Source of the DNA: Methyloligella sp.
GTDB taxonomy: Bacteria > Pseudomonadota > Alphaproteobacteria > Rhizobiales > HXMU1428-3
Length of the DNA: 64,000 nt
Assembly (NCBI GenBank): GCA_021604645.1
Contig: BQJJ01000007.1
Span: forward strand, 124,001-188,000
Reading direction: 5' to 3'
Positions 29,827 to 39,665 of this stretch are shown piece by piece. The position numbers were made by a program, and so were the translations under genes. Below the pieces are notes generated by a model, which did no database searches, had not been told where the DNA came from, and saw only the letters and a list, made by a program, of their open reading frames with translations. Each line of letters starts with the position of its first letter. The first letter of the stretch is position 1.

Positions 29827-30737
29827 AAGACAAGTTTGTGAAAGATAAATTTAGAGATTTGCTAAAATTTAATATGGACGCAACGGCCAATCATTCCAGC
29901 GAGAAAGCACCTCAAAAAAAGATATTCAATCGTGAATTATTAGTTCGAACAATATCAGCTATCATTCTGGCAGCCGGAGTAATCTATTTATCATGGCACA
30001 GTTTCACTGCTTTCATAGGACTGTGCGGTGTATTTTTGGTTTTGATGTGTTGGGAATGGGGACGATTGACGAATAATGATACGTACCTTCAATTAACAAT
30101 TCAGGTTTCATCAATCACTATTGCTATCGCCGCGTTTTTTTTAAATGAATGGTTTCTTTTTGCAGCCATTCTTTGCGCAGCTGGTTTCTTAGCATCCTGG
30201 TCAACCCATTATTGGTGGCGGTCTAAATGGGCTCTATCAGGTTTGTTTTATGTAGGTCTTCCGATTTTTAGTCTCATCTATCTGCGCTCAGATCCTTCCC
30301 TGGGGTTTTATGCAATTCTCTTCCTCTTTTTCGTTGTATGGGGAACTGATACTGCAGCTTATTTTGCAGGAAGGCACTTTGGCGGCAAAAAATTAGCGCC
30401 AGCAATATCACCCGGTAAAACGTGGTCAGGCTTCTTCGGTGGGCTGTTTGGCGGTTTTATTATCGGGGCGTTGTTTGCCTTCTCAATCAATCAAAATCCA
30501 GTAATACCCGCTCTTATAGGTTTGGTGCTTTCAACCATTGCTCAATGTGGTGATCTGTTTGAAAGTGCTATAAAACGGCACTTTGGCGTAAAAGATAGCA
30601 GTCATTTAATCCCTGGTCACGGAGGTATCCTAGATCGATTAGACGGCGTTATTTTTGCTGCAATCGGTGCAGCGATTATAGCAGCCTTGCATAATGCAGA
30701 AAACCCAGGCCAAGGCCTGCTTATCTGGCTGCTTTAA
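29823..30737 (+). CDS. cdsA: Phosphatidate cytidylyltransferase
   Basis: Integral membrane enzyme making CDP-diacylglycerol for phospholipid synthesis. About eight hydrophobic segments follow a 40-residue charged N-terminus; the family signature is seen at the C-terminus (SAIKRHFGVKDSSHLIPGHG then DRLDG). I choose GTG 29823 because it overlaps the uppS stop (GTGA) and has GAGGG eight bases upstream; ATG 29805 and ATG 29874 are alternatives. The protein is 304 residues from this start. Confidence 0.93.
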   Translation: MKDKFVKDKFRDLLKFNMDATANHSSEKAPQKKIFNRELLVRTISAIILAAGVIYLSWHSFTAFIGLCGVFLVLMCWEWGRLTNNDTYLQLTIQVSSITIAIAAFFLNEWFLFAAILCAAGFLASWSTHYWWRSKWALSGLFYVGLPIFSLIYLRSDPSLGFYAILFLFFVVWGTDTAAYFAGRHFGGKKLAPAISPGKTWSGFFGGLFGGFIIGALFAFSINQNPVIPALIGLVLSTIAQCGDLFESAIKRHFGVKDSSHLIPGHGGILDRLDGVIFAAIGAAIIAALHNAENPGQGLLIWLL

Positions 30738-30874
30738 AACTAATTAAGCTTCTAAATAGGACCAAAGCTCTCTATCCAAAAGCGAAGAACAATATTTATA
30801 AAGCAAGAATGCTGTAATGATTTCTTATAAGAGACCTAAGGCACTCAATAAAAACCTCTGTAGGGAAGAAATTA

Positions 30875-32044
30875 ATGGATCAAAATTCTATCAAGTCTGT
30901 TTCCATTTTGGGTGCCACAGGAACAATAGGACAAAATACTTTAGATTTAATCAGACGAAATAAAGAAAAATTTCAAGTCGTCGCCATTACCGGCAATCAA
31001 AACATAAAAGAATTAGTAAAACAGGCCATAGAATTTCAGGTTGAATTTGTGGCAACGGCCTGTGAAGAAAAATATCATGAACTAAAAGAAGCTTTAGCTG
31101 AAACTAATATTCAGTGCGCGGCCGGGGAACAGGCAATAATTGAAGCTGCGACCAGACCTGTTGATATCTGTATGGCGGCGATTGTAGGGGTGGCAGGACT
31201 AAAACCAACCTTAAAAGCCTTGGAGAGCTCTGAGCTAGTCGCATTAGCGAACAAAGAATGTCTCGTCTCAGCTGGCGATTTGTTTATGCAATCGGCTAAA
31301 CAACACCAAACTAAACTTATACCAGTAGATTCAGAGCACTCAGCAGCCTTTCAATGTTTATCTGGCCATCAGATCGCAGAAATAACGAAACTAACCCTCA
31401 CTGCCTCAGGCGGACCGTTTCGATCTTTTAGTAAAGAACAGCTACAGGTCGTTACCAAAGAGCAAGCTTTAAAACATCCAAATTGGGAAATGGGAGCTAA
31501 AATAACCATAGACTCAGCCACCTTAATGAACAAAGGGTTGGAGCTGATAGAAGCCAAACATTTGTTTTCTCTTACAGCCAATCAGGTGGATATGGTCGTT
31601 CACCCTCAATCGATTATCCATTGTCTCGTCAGTTTCATCGATGGTTCGGTCTTGGCACAATTGAGCGAACCTGATATGCGCGTACCAATCGCCTACAGTC
31701 TCTCATGGCCCAAAAGAATGAAAACGCCAATTGAGCCCATCAACCTGGTCGAAATAAGCAAAATGGATTTTGAAGCTGGCGATGAAGAACGCTTTCCCTG
31801 CTTAAAGTTAGCAAGACAAGTTATGGAAACTGAGACGTTTAATGGCCCCGCATTAAACGCAGCAAATGAAATTGCAGTGGATGCATTCCTTTCAGATAAA
31901 TGCTCCTATATTCAAATTCCACAAATAATCGAAAACGTATTAGACAAGATGCAAAATGAACTTAAGACCATTGATAGGTTCTGTATTAACGATATTTTGC
32001 AAACAGATAAGCTGGCGAGAAATATGGCTTTAAACTTGCTCTAA
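30875..32044 (+). CDS. dxr: 1-deoxy-D-xylulose 5-phosphate reductoisomerase
   Basis: Second step of the MEP isoprenoid pathway, supplying precursors to UppS. The 389-residue protein has the NADPH-binding SILGATGTIGQNTLDLI, the metal/substrate motif IPVDSEHSAAFQ and LTASGGPFR, and later KHPNWEMGAKITIDSATLMNK (kept whole in the family). AGGGAAG precedes ATG 30875. A 137-base gap after cdsA and a 210-base gap before rseP suggest its own expression signals. Confidence 0.96.
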   Translation: MDQNSIKSVSILGATGTIGQNTLDLIRRNKEKFQVVAITGNQNIKELVKQAIEFQVEFVATACEEKYHELKEALAETNIQCAAGEQAIIEAATRPVDICMAAIVGVAGLKPTLKALESSELVALANKECLVSAGDLFMQSAKQHQTKLIPVDSEHSAAFQCLSGHQIAEITKLTLTASGGPFRSFSKEQLQVVTKEQALKHPNWEMGAKITIDSATLMNKGLELIEAKHLFSLTANQVDMVVHPQSIIHCLVSFIDGSVLAQLSEPDMRVPIAYSLSWPKRMKTPIEPINLVEISKMDFEAGDEERFPCLKLARQVMETETFNGPALNAANEIAVDAFLSDKCSYIQIPQIIENVLDKMQNELKTIDRFCINDILQTDKLARNMALNLL

Positions 32045-32254
32045 ATTACAGTGATTAACTTTTTGGACGTCTTTTTTACCTGAATAAACCTTCGTTGTGC
32101 CGAAACGTTCATTGATCAGGCTTACATTGTTTAAAAACGAGACTAATTTAAGGGTTTAAAAGTCCGTGCAAATAACATAAATGAGAACGATACGGCCTGA
32201 ATTTTGACAAATTAAAATCTAATTTTGGAACCAAATTAAAGGATACACTACATT

Positions 32255-33397
32255 ATGGAACTAATAACACAGATTATAACCTCAATTCCGGGAGTAATAA
32301 CCGGATGGGTGTTGCCAATACTGTTTGTTATGACACTTGTAGTGTTTTTTCACGAACTCGGACATTTCATGGTCGCAAGATGGTGCAATGTAACAATTGA
32401 TGCTTTTTCAATTGGATTTGGTAAAGAAATATTTGGTTTCACAGATAAACGGAACACAAGATGGAAATTCTGTTGGATCCCACTTGGGGGCTATGTGAAA
32501 TTTGCTGATGATGCAAATGCCGCGAGTGCTGCAGACAAAGAAGCCTTTGAAAAACTTACTCCAGAACAAAAAGCTGGCGCTTTCCACAATAAGCCGTTAT
32601 GGCAGAAATCCTTAGTTGTTGCAGCTGGTCCTATCGCAAGTTTTTTACTTGGTTGGGTCATTTTCACCGGAATTCATTACGCAAAAGGGCAGCAAGGTCC
32701 ATCTACCTTGATCAATTTCGTTGTAAAAGATAGTCCCGCAGAGAAAGCGGGCATTCTCAAAGGTGATAAAATCACTCACATTAATGGTACTCAGACTACA
32801 TTTTTCAATGATATATTCCGCATAATTTCTTTCAGCGGAGAAGAAAATTTAAAACTAACCATTTTAAGAGAAAAAGAAGTTCTAACCATTCCAATTACAC
32901 CAGAGCTTAAAATGGTGGATAATGGTATGGGCCGAGAAATTTCTATGGGCCGTATTGGTGTTGGACCATCAAGCGATAAGACAACCTGGATTGTAGAAAA
33001 ATATACCCTTCTAGGCGCGGCAGATGCTGCAAAAAATCAAACCCAATTCATTATCACCAGCACTTTAGGATACATCTCCAAGTTATTAACAGGCCGAGAG
33101 TCAATTGATAAGCTAAATGGCCCAGTTGGTATTGGTAAAATTGTAAATCATTTCTCCGGGTTTGGGCTTGTTTCAACGCTTTATATCGCAGGACTTTTAT
33201 CTGTAAGTATTGGATTATTTAACTTATTCCCAATTCCAATGCTGGATGGCGGACATTTATTGTTTTATGCAGTTGAAGCTATTAGAGGTAAACCAGCTAG
33301 TGAAAGAGTTATGGAATATAGCTTCAGAGCTGGGTTAGCCCTTTTACTGGGAATGATGCTTTTGGCCACAAAAAATGATATTGGATGGTTTAATTAA
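32255..33397 (+). CDS. rseP: RIP metalloprotease RseP (site-2 protease)
   Basis: Inner-membrane zinc protease that cleaves anti-sigma factors and signal peptides within the membrane. The 380-residue protein has HELGH in VFFHELGHFMVARW (about residues 30-43), a single PDZ domain (about 150-215, GILKGDKITHINGT), and the second zinc motif PIPMLDGGHLLF. Gene order dxr-rseP-bamA is the common one. The spacer to bamA is 268 bases. Confidence 0.95.
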   Translation: MELITQIITSIPGVITGWVLPILFVMTLVVFFHELGHFMVARWCNVTIDAFSIGFGKEIFGFTDKRNTRWKFCWIPLGGYVKFADDANAASAADKEAFEKLTPEQKAGAFHNKPLWQKSLVVAAGPIASFLLGWVIFTGIHYAKGQQGPSTLINFVVKDSPAEKAGILKGDKITHINGTQTTFFNDIFRIISFSGEENLKLTILREKEVLTIPITPELKMVDNGMGREISMGRIGVGPSSDKTTWIVEKYTLLGAADAAKNQTQFIITSTLGYISKLLTGRESIDKLNGPVGIGKIVNHFSGFGLVSTLYIAGLLSVSIGLFNLFPIPMLDGGHLLFYAVEAIRGKPASERVMEYSFRAGLALLLGMMLLATKNDIGWFN

Positions 33398-33440
33398 CGA
33401 CTTAAGAAAAGCAAAAAAGCTAAAAAAACATTAATTAAAG

Positions 33441-33455
33441 TTAAATGTTGCTTAA
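33441..33455. promoter_or_regulatory. Candidate CtrA-type site upstream of bamA
   Basis: TTAA-ATGTTGC-TTAA matches the alphaproteobacterial CtrA consensus TTAA-N7-TTAA exactly, about 210 bases before the bamA start. The local DNA is AT-rich, so chance matches are likely; no supporting promoter elements were identified. Confidence 0.3.
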
Positions 33456-33665
33456 AAGGCTCTTTGCATTTGGGGAATGAATCTGTACAGTTAAACAGTA
33501 AGCTACACTGAATGTGTCCGCAGATTAGGGAACTTTTTATAAAATTCTTTGAATTGTCTTATAAAAGGATCTGGGGATACATGTGTTTTCGTGTGGTAAA
33601 TGCGTATAAAAAAGTCAAATTAGTGTTGTGTAACAAGCGCACTTTTTAAGGGGCACGTATTTAGA

Positions 33666-36068
33666 ATGGTTTTTGTAGGTAATGCCAAATTGGTAAAGTC
33701 AGCTAAAGGGAAAAAATCCCTTGGTCAAACCATCAAGGCAGCAATCTTGTGTTTAGGGATAACAAGTGCGACTTTAGCTATTGGTACTTCATTTAATGAA
33801 ACTCAATTAGCAGGAAGCTTAATTTCACCATTCAGCATAGCAACAGCTCATGCTCAATCAGGTACAGTTCGTGCCATTCGGGTGACAGGTAACCGCCGTG
33901 TTGAACCAGAAACAGTCAAATCCTATCTGAAATTTGGAGTGGGTGATCAATATTCAGCTTTTGCTGTTGATGAATCTCTTCAATCTCTATTCGGAACAGG
34001 TCTTTTCAGTGACGTTTCTATCGATAAATCAGGCAGCACAGTCACAGTTTCCGTTGAAGAAAACCCCGTAATTAACAAAGTCGCTTTTGAAGGCAACAAA
34101 GAAGTTGATAACGCATCAATCTCAGCCGAAGTGCAATCTAAAACTCGTGCCATCTACACACGTGCCCGTGTTCAGTCAGATATTCAGCGTATTTTAGACC
34201 TTTATCAAGTTCGTGGTATCTTCACAGCTAAAGTTGAAGCTAAAATCATCAAGCTTCCTCATAATCGTGTAAACCTTGTCTATGAAATCTTAGAAGGTGA
34301 TGCAACAAAGGTTAAGAGTATTAACTTTATTGGCAACCAGGCATTCTCAGATAGTCAACTGAAAGATGTTATTACTACAGGTGAATCGGGTCTTTTAAGT
34401 TTCTTTAAATCAAATGATATTTATGATCCAGATCGTCTAAATGTGGACCGTGAATTAGTACGTAGATACTATCTTTCTAACGGTTATGCTGATGCTCGCG
34501 TGTTGAACGCTGTTGCTGATATTGACGCTGAAGGTAAAGCCTTTTTTATCACCTTCACTGTTGATGAAGGTGAGCTTTACAGAATTGGCAACGTAAATGT
34601 TGAAACAACTGTTGCTGCTATCAATGTTGACGTTTTAGGTTCAAGCGTATTAACAAAACCGGGTAGCATTTATGATGCCACAAAAATTGATAAAACAATT
34701 GAAGCCCTAACTTTAGCTGTATCAGCTCAAGGTTATGCTTTTGCCCAGGTGCGCCCACGTATTGAACGTGATGCAATTGGCCGTACAGTCGGCATTACAT
34801 ATATGATCGAAGAAGGACCGCGGGTTTATATCGATCGTATCAATGTTTATGGAAATACACGGACAAAAGACTATGTTATTCGCCGAGAGTTTAGACTTGT
34901 TGAAGGCGATGCCTATAATAGATTACTCGTAAGAAATGCAAAAAAACGTCTTCAACGTCTTGGTTTCTTTGAAAAAGTTAATATTTCACGCGAAACAGGC
35001 TCTTCTCCTGATCGTGTTATTCTTAACGTAAGTGTTGTTGAGAAAAACACTGGTGAACTAAGTTTTGGTGCTGGTTACTCAACATCAGAAGGTGTCATTG
35101 GTGATATCTCAATTACTGAACGTAACTTACTAGGTAACGGTCAATTCCTTCGCTTAAGCTTAGGTGGTAGTTTTGAACGTCAACAAATTGACCTAAGTTT
35201 TACAGAACCTCGTTTCTTGGATATGAACTTGGCTGCAGGCTTTGATATTTTCCATAAAGAAATTGATCGTTCAGACGAATCTAACTTTAAAAACCGTAAA
35301 ACAGGTGGTGGTATTCGTCTTGGCTTCCCAGTAGCGGAAAATTTACGAGGTTCAGTACGATATACATTTACTCGTGACGATATCTATGAAATTACAAACG
35401 GTGCGTCTGATGCAATTAGACAACAAGAAGGTATTTCAAATATCTCATCTATTGGTTACTCATTAACTTACGATACTCGTAACCACCGCAAGAATCCTAA
35501 CCGTGGTCTATATCTTTCTGTATCACAAGATTTTGCTGGTGTTGGCGGTGACGTAAATTACCTAAGAACAGTTGGTGAAGCTCGTGCTTACTACCCTCTA
35601 TGGAATAAAATAACCTTGGTTGGACGTGTCATAGGTGGCGTAATTGCTGGCACAGGTGGTGATAAAGTAAGATTGAATGACCATTTCTTCAAAGGTGGAG
35701 AAACAATTCGTGGTTTTGAGTCTGGCGGTTTAGGACCTCGTGAAACCGCAGGTGATCGTGATGCATTGGGTGGTAAAGTATTCTACGCTGCGACAGTTGA
35801 AGCACGCTTCCCAATTCCTTACTTAACTGAAAACACCGGTATTTCAGGCGCTGTATTTGCTGACGCTGGCTCTGTGTATGACGTCGATCTACCAGACAAT
35901 ACGACAACGACAGCCTTTGATGAAGATTCAATCAGAGCTTCTGTTGGTATATCAGTATTGTGGGATTCACCTGTTGGTCCAATTCGTGCTGATTATTCTC
36001 ATGTTCTTCAAAAAGAAGACTTTGATGAAGAAGAAGTTTTCCGCTTCGGTGCTTCAACAAAGTTCTAA
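33666..36068 (+). CDS. bamA: Outer membrane protein assembly factor BamA
   Basis: Core of the BAM complex that inserts beta-barrel proteins into the outer membrane. The 800-residue precursor has a long Lys-rich n-region, a hydrophobic stretch (about 23-42) and a probable cleavage after Ala-His-Ala near residue 63. Five POTRA domains follow (about 67-420; e.g. IRVTGNRRVEPETV, INFIGNQAFSDSQL, INVYGNTRTKDYVI), then the 16-strand barrel ending in the C-terminal Phe of FRFGASTKF. The weak AAGGGG is 13 bases from ATG 33666. Confidence 0.96.
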   Translation: MVFVGNAKLVKSAKGKKSLGQTIKAAILCLGITSATLAIGTSFNETQLAGSLISPFSIATAHAQSGTVRAIRVTGNRRVEPETVKSYLKFGVGDQYSAFAVDESLQSLFGTGLFSDVSIDKSGSTVTVSVEENPVINKVAFEGNKEVDNASISAEVQSKTRAIYTRARVQSDIQRILDLYQVRGIFTAKVEAKIIKLPHNRVNLVYEILEGDATKVKSINFIGNQAFSDSQLKDVITTGESGLLSFFKSNDIYDPDRLNVDRELVRRYYLSNGYADARVLNAVADIDAEGKAFFITFTVDEGELYRIGNVNVETTVAAINVDVLGSSVLTKPGSIYDATKIDKTIEALTLAVSAQGYAFAQVRPRIERDAIGRTVGITYMIEEGPRVYIDRINVYGNTRTKDYVIRREFRLVEGDAYNRLLVRNAKKRLQRLGFFEKVNISRETGSSPDRVILNVSVVEKNTGELSFGAGYSTSEGVIGDISITERNLLGNGQFLRLSLGGSFERQQIDLSFTEPRFLDMNLAAGFDIFHKEIDRSDESNFKNRKTGGGIRLGFPVAENLRGSVRYTFTRDDIYEITNGASDAIRQQEGISNISSIGYSLTYDTRNHRKNPNRGLYLSVSQDFAGVGGDVNYLRTVGEARAYYPLWNKITLVGRVIGGVIAGTGGDKVRLNDHFFKGGETIRGFESGGLGPRETAGDRDALGGKVFYAATVEARFPIPYLTENTGISGAVFADAGSVYDVDLPDNTTTTAFDEDSIRASVGISVLWDSPVGPIRADYSHVLQKEDFDEEEVFRFGASTKF

Positions 36069-36096
36069 TCTAGGTTATAATTATCTAAAATTAGCC

Positions 36097-36132
36097 CCCT
36101 CATGCTTTCATCAGAGAGCATGAGGGTATTTT
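36097..36132 (+). terminator. Terminator-like hairpin between bamA and lpxD
   Basis: CCCTCATGCT (36097-36106) and AGCATGAGGG (36117-36126) form a perfect ten-pair stem followed by TATTTTTA. It sits only 22 bases before the lpxD start, so it probably lowers rather than blocks read-through into the lipid A genes. Confidence 0.7.
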
Positions 36133-36148
36133 TATAAAGGACCAGTCC

Positions 36149-37201
36149 ATGGAGCACCCCGGATTTTTCCAAAAGGTCGGTCCATTTCGGATTGCTGAAA
36201 TTTCTGAAAAACTAAATATTGAAGAAATTATTTCCGAAAATGGTAATCAAGAGATAGATCTTTCTGATGTTGCAAGCCTTGCATCTGCAAAAGAAGGGCA
36301 CTTAAGCTTTTTCGAAGATAAAAAATTACTTGATACGTTTCAAAATTCTAAAGCTTCGGCTTGTTTTCTTAACGCAAAGTTCAAAGATAAAGTGCCAGAA
36401 AACATGGTTGGCTTCATAACCAATAAGCCTCATGAAACGTTCGTAGAAGCCATTAAACTATTTTACCCCTCAGCATCATCACAAGGCGCAACATTAAACA
36501 CAGGTAGTTTAATTGATCCTTCAGCCGTCATTGAAGAGGGCGCTATAATCGAAGCTGGTGCCATAATTGGAAAAGAAGTCCACATTGGCTCAGGTACAAT
36601 TATTTCGTCTGGTGCTGTTATCGGTTACAGAACTTATATAGGCCGTGATTGTAAAATAGGCCCAAATTCCGTACTCACCCATAGTCTGGTTGGCAATGAA
36701 GTAACCATACATTCAGGTGCGGCTATCGGGCAGGATGGTTTTGGGTATATCATGGGCGCTGGTGGTCATAAAAAAGTACCGCAAATTGGCCGTGTAATCA
36801 TACAAGATAAGGTTGAAATTGGGGCAAATACATCAATTGATCGTGGCGCATTAACTGACACAATCATTGGTGAAGGCACAAAAATAGATAACCTTGTGCA
36901 AATAGGTCATAATGTGGTAATTGGCTGTCACGCAGTGATCGTGTCTCAAACAGGCATATCTGGCAGTTGTAAAATTGGTAATTACGTTGTTATGGGGGGC
37001 CAAACAGGTGCTGTTGGCCATATCGAAATTGGAGATGGTGCTCAAATTGCGGCCTCAAGCAATGTTCATAAAAGTGTTCCTCCCAAAGGTCGTTACGGAG
37101 GCACCCCAGCCAAGCCAATGAAACAATGGTTTAAAGAGATTATTGCTGTTGAAAAGATGGTTGAGACACGCGATTCAAAGTTAAAAAAACCTGGCGTCTA
37201 G
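36149..37201 (+). CDS. lpxD: UDP-3-O-(3-hydroxyacyl)glucosamine N-acyltransferase
   Basis: Third step of lipid A synthesis. The 350-residue protein has the N-terminal uridine-binding domain, then left-handed beta-helix hexapeptide repeats (about residues 120-320; e.g. [20 protein letters not shown]) with the catalytic His region [12 protein letters not shown]...[17 protein letters not shown] precedes ATG 36149. First gene after the bamA hairpin in a lpxD-fabZ-lpxA-lpxI-lpxB run. Confidence 0.95.
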   Translation: MEHPGFFQKVGPFRIAEISEKLNIEEIISENGNQEIDLSDVASLASAKEGHLSFFEDKKLLDTFQNSKASACFLNAKFKDKVPENMVGFITNKPHETFVEAIKLFYPSASSQGATLNTGSLIDPSAVIEEGAIIEAGAIIGKEVHIGSGTIISSGAVIGYRTYIGRDCKIGPNSVLTHSLVGNEVTIHSGAAIGQDGFGYIMGAGGHKKVPQIGRVIIQDKVEIGANTSIDRGALTDTIIGEGTKIDNLVQIGHNVVIGCHAVIVSQTGISGSCKIGNYVVMGGQTGAVGHIEIGDGAQIAASSNVHKSVPPKGRYGGTPAKPMKQWFKEIIAVEKMVETRDSKLKKPGV

Positions 37202-37285
37202 CCCATGATCTTACCTTACCAATAAGGCATCAAATCATGAGCTATATGATGGGTATAAAGTAAAAAAATTTAAGGATTAAAAATT

Positions 37286-37753
37286 ATGGATGAGAGCGCA
37301 ACAAAAGGAGAGTTAGGGACAGCAGATATCGCAGATATTATGAAGTATCTCCCTCACCGTTACCCCTTTTTACTCATAGATCGCATCATCGACATGTATA
37401 AAGATGAAAGTGCCATTGGGATTAAAAATGTCACTTACAATGAAAACTTCTTTCAAGGACACTTTCCAGAGCACCCAGTGTTTCCAGGTGTATTACTTGT
37501 AGAAGGCATGGCCCAAACGGCAGGTGCATTATGCGTTGCCAACTTAGAAGAAAAAGCAACTGAACAGTTGGTTTATTTCATGGCAATCGATCGCGCACGT
37601 TTTCGCAAGCCTGTAGGCCCTGGTGACCAGGTTCATTACCACGTTCAAAAGATTAGAAGTCGCGGCCGTGTATGGCGTTTCGCAGCTGAAGCAAAAGTAG
37701 ATGGCGAGCGCGTTGCTGAAGCCGAAATTAGTGCTACCATCGTGGATGTATAG
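37286..37753 (+). CDS. fabZ: 3-hydroxyacyl-[acyl-carrier-protein] dehydratase FabZ
   Basis: Dehydrates 3-hydroxyacyl-ACP in fatty acid synthesis and competes with LpxA for the same substrate, which fits its place in this cluster. The 155-residue hot-dog-fold protein shows [14 protein letters not shown] and the active-site loop [20 protein letters not shown] (His and Glu). The stop is 6 bases before lpxA. Confidence 0.97.
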   Translation: MDESATKGELGTADIADIMKYLPHRYPFLLIDRIIDMYKDESAIGIKNVTYNENFFQGHFPEHPVFPGVLLVEGMAQTAGALCVANLEEKATEQLVYFMAIDRARFRKPVGPGDQVHYHVQKIRSRGRVWRFAAEAKVDGERVAEAEISATIVDV

Positions 37754-37759
37754 GGTCAA

Positions 37760-38566
37760 ATGTCAGAAAATAAAATACACGCTTCATCCGATGTTTCAGC
37801 AGACGCAAAAATTGGATCAAATGTAGAAATTGGCCCTTTCTGTCAAGTTGGGCCAAATGTAGAAATTGGTGATAACGTAAAACTACATTCACATGTTGTT
37901 TTGTGTGGCCAAACATCAATTGGAGATGATTGTGAAATCTATCCCTTCGCGTCCCTTGGAAAAATTCCTCAAGTCGCGAACTTTGAAGATCCAGAACAAC
38001 AAAGCAAACTCATCGTTGGAAAAAACAACCGTATTCGCGAACATGTGACAATGCATTCCGGCACAGAACATGGTGGTTGGATAACAAAAGTTGGTGACAA
38101 TGGTCTCTACATGGCCGGCTCTCACATCGCCCATGATTGCTTTTTAGGTAATGAAGTCATTTTTGCCAATAACGCAACATTAGGTGGTCATTGCTCCATT
38201 GGTGACGGCGCTATTCTTGGTGGTCTCACAGCAGTTCATCAATTTGTGCGCATTGGACACAAAGCCTTCATTGGCGGCATGTCAGGCATTGAGCATGATG
38301 TAATACCCTACGGAATGGCCATTGGTCACAGAGCCGGACTTGGTGGATTGAACATTGTTGGCCTAAAACGCTCTGGTTTTTCTCGAGAAGACATTCATCA
38401 ATTAAGAAGCGCTTATCAAGATATTTTTGCTGATAGAGCAACTTTGAAAGAGCGTGTTGATCAAGTTGAGATTGATTATAAAGACAATAAATGTGTACAA
38501 GAAATGATCACATTCATTCGCAATGAATCAAGTCGGGCATTGTGCGTACCAAGAGATAATAACTAA
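37760..38566 (+). CDS. lpxA: UDP-N-acetylglucosamine O-acyltransferase
   Basis: First step of lipid A synthesis. The 268-residue protein is a left-handed beta-helix of hexapeptide repeats starting at IHASSDVSADAKIG, with the catalytic region REHVTMHSGTEHGGW and SHIAHDCFLGNE, and an alpha-helical C-terminus. It follows fabZ with a 6-base gap (AGGGTCAA before ATG). Confidence 0.96.
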   Translation: MSENKIHASSDVSADAKIGSNVEIGPFCQVGPNVEIGDNVKLHSHVVLCGQTSIGDDCEIYPFASLGKIPQVANFEDPEQQSKLIVGKNNRIREHVTMHSGTEHGGWITKVGDNGLYMAGSHIAHDCFLGNEVIFANNATLGGHCSIGDGAILGGLTAVHQFVRIGHKAFIGGMSGIEHDVIPYGMAIGHRAGLGGLNIVGLKRSGFSREDIHQLRSAYQDIFADRATLKERVDQVEIDYKDNKCVQEMITFIRNESSRALCVPRDNN

Positions 38567-38615
38567 AGCATATTAGTTGAATAGACTGATGCAATTAGAT
38601 AAATCCATAAATAAA

Positions 38616-38642
38616 CCAAAGGGTTAACATAAAACCCTTTGG
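38616..38642 (+). other. Perfect hairpin between lpxA and lpxI
   Basis: CCAAAGGGTT (38616-38625) pairs with AACCCTTTGG (38633-38642) over a seven-base loop. CTTCGC, not a T-run, follows, so it is more likely an mRNA processing/stability element or weak terminator. Confidence 0.5.
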
Positions 38643-38698
38643 CTTCGCAGATGTTGCTAATTTTTTCGCATCATTTTATAGCATCTAGGAACAATAAC

Positions 38699-39613
38699 AT
38701 GATGCAACAGTCCAATTTGCCAAAACAGCAACCAGACCAGCAATCAGGGCAACCGCAAAACAGCCCTAAAACACCATTGGGCATATTAGCTGGTAATGGC
38801 TCTCTTCCACTCTATATAGCTGAGCGAACAAAAAAAGCTGGCCGAGAGGTCTTTATCGTTGGCATTGAAGGAACAGCATCTAAAGAGATAGAAAACTATC
38901 CTCATCAGTGGGTAAAATGGGGAGAGGTCGACAAGCTTTTTAACACCTTGAAAAAAGAAAACGTCGAACAAATCCTTTTCATTGGCGGTGTCTCTCGCCC
39001 AGAATTTAAAAACATTCACTTTGATTTCGGTATGATCAGAAATCTACGTTTTGTCTTTAGCTTAACCATGGGCGGCGATGATACTATTTTGACCAACATA
39101 GTCAATTTCGTTGAGAAAAAGGGCCTTCAAATCGTTGGTGCTCATGAAGTGGCGCCTGAACTGACAGCTGATGGTGGTACATTCACCAAGAAAAAACCTT
39201 CAAAAATAGATCGTAAAGATATTCAAAAAGGCATTAAAACGGTTCTCTCCCTTGGTGAAATGGATATTGGCCAAGGCGCCATCGTGGCGCGAGAATATGT
39301 GCTTTGTGTCGAGGCAGCTGAAGGTACCGATAACATGTTAAAGCGCGCAAAAGGCCTGAGACAATGGGGCAAAGGCTGGCTGAACAAACGTCATGGCGTA
39401 TTGGTAAAGCTGCCAAAACCAAATCAGGAACTTCGAATAGATATGCCAACTATTGGCCCAAAAACTATTGAATTAGTCGCAGACGCAGGGTTGAATGGCA
39501 TAGCAATTGTTGAGAATAAAGTCCTGATAAGTGAAAAACAAAAAACCATAGAGTTAGCCAATCAATTAGGGGTCTTCATCATTGGCCTAAAAGAAGAAGA
39601 GCTCAATTCTTAA
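38699..39613 (+). CDS. lpxI: UDP-2,3-diacylglucosamine pyrophosphatase LpxI
   Basis: Hydrolyses UDP-2,3-diacylglucosamine to lipid X; LpxI is the form used in most alphaproteobacteria instead of LpxH. The 304 residues include LGILAGNGSLPLYIAE (N-terminal domain) and the C-terminal DUF1009 signature around GDDTILTNIVNFVE and GQGAIVAREYVLCVEAAEGTD. ATG 38699 is chosen for its AGGA eight bases upstream; a longer frame from 38639 would overlap the hairpin. The N-terminal 20 residues are Gln/Pro-rich and not conserved. Next gene is lpxB. Confidence 0.94.
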   Translation: MMQQSNLPKQQPDQQSGQPQNSPKTPLGILAGNGSLPLYIAERTKKAGREVFIVGIEGTASKEIENYPHQWVKWGEVDKLFNTLKKENVEQILFIGGVSRPEFKNIHFDFGMIRNLRFVFSLTMGGDDTILTNIVNFVEKKGLQIVGAHEVAPELTADGGTFTKKKPSKIDRKDIQKGIKTVLSLGEMDIGQGAIVAREYVLCVEAAEGTDNMLKRAKGLRQWGKGWLNKRHGVLVKLPKPNQELRIDMPTIGPKTIELVADAGLNGIAIVENKVLISEKQKTIELANQLGVFIIGLKEEELNS

Positions 39614-39665
39614 AAAGTCATCATCTCAATAAATCAGTCATAGAAAATAAAAAGGCCTGTAAGCT

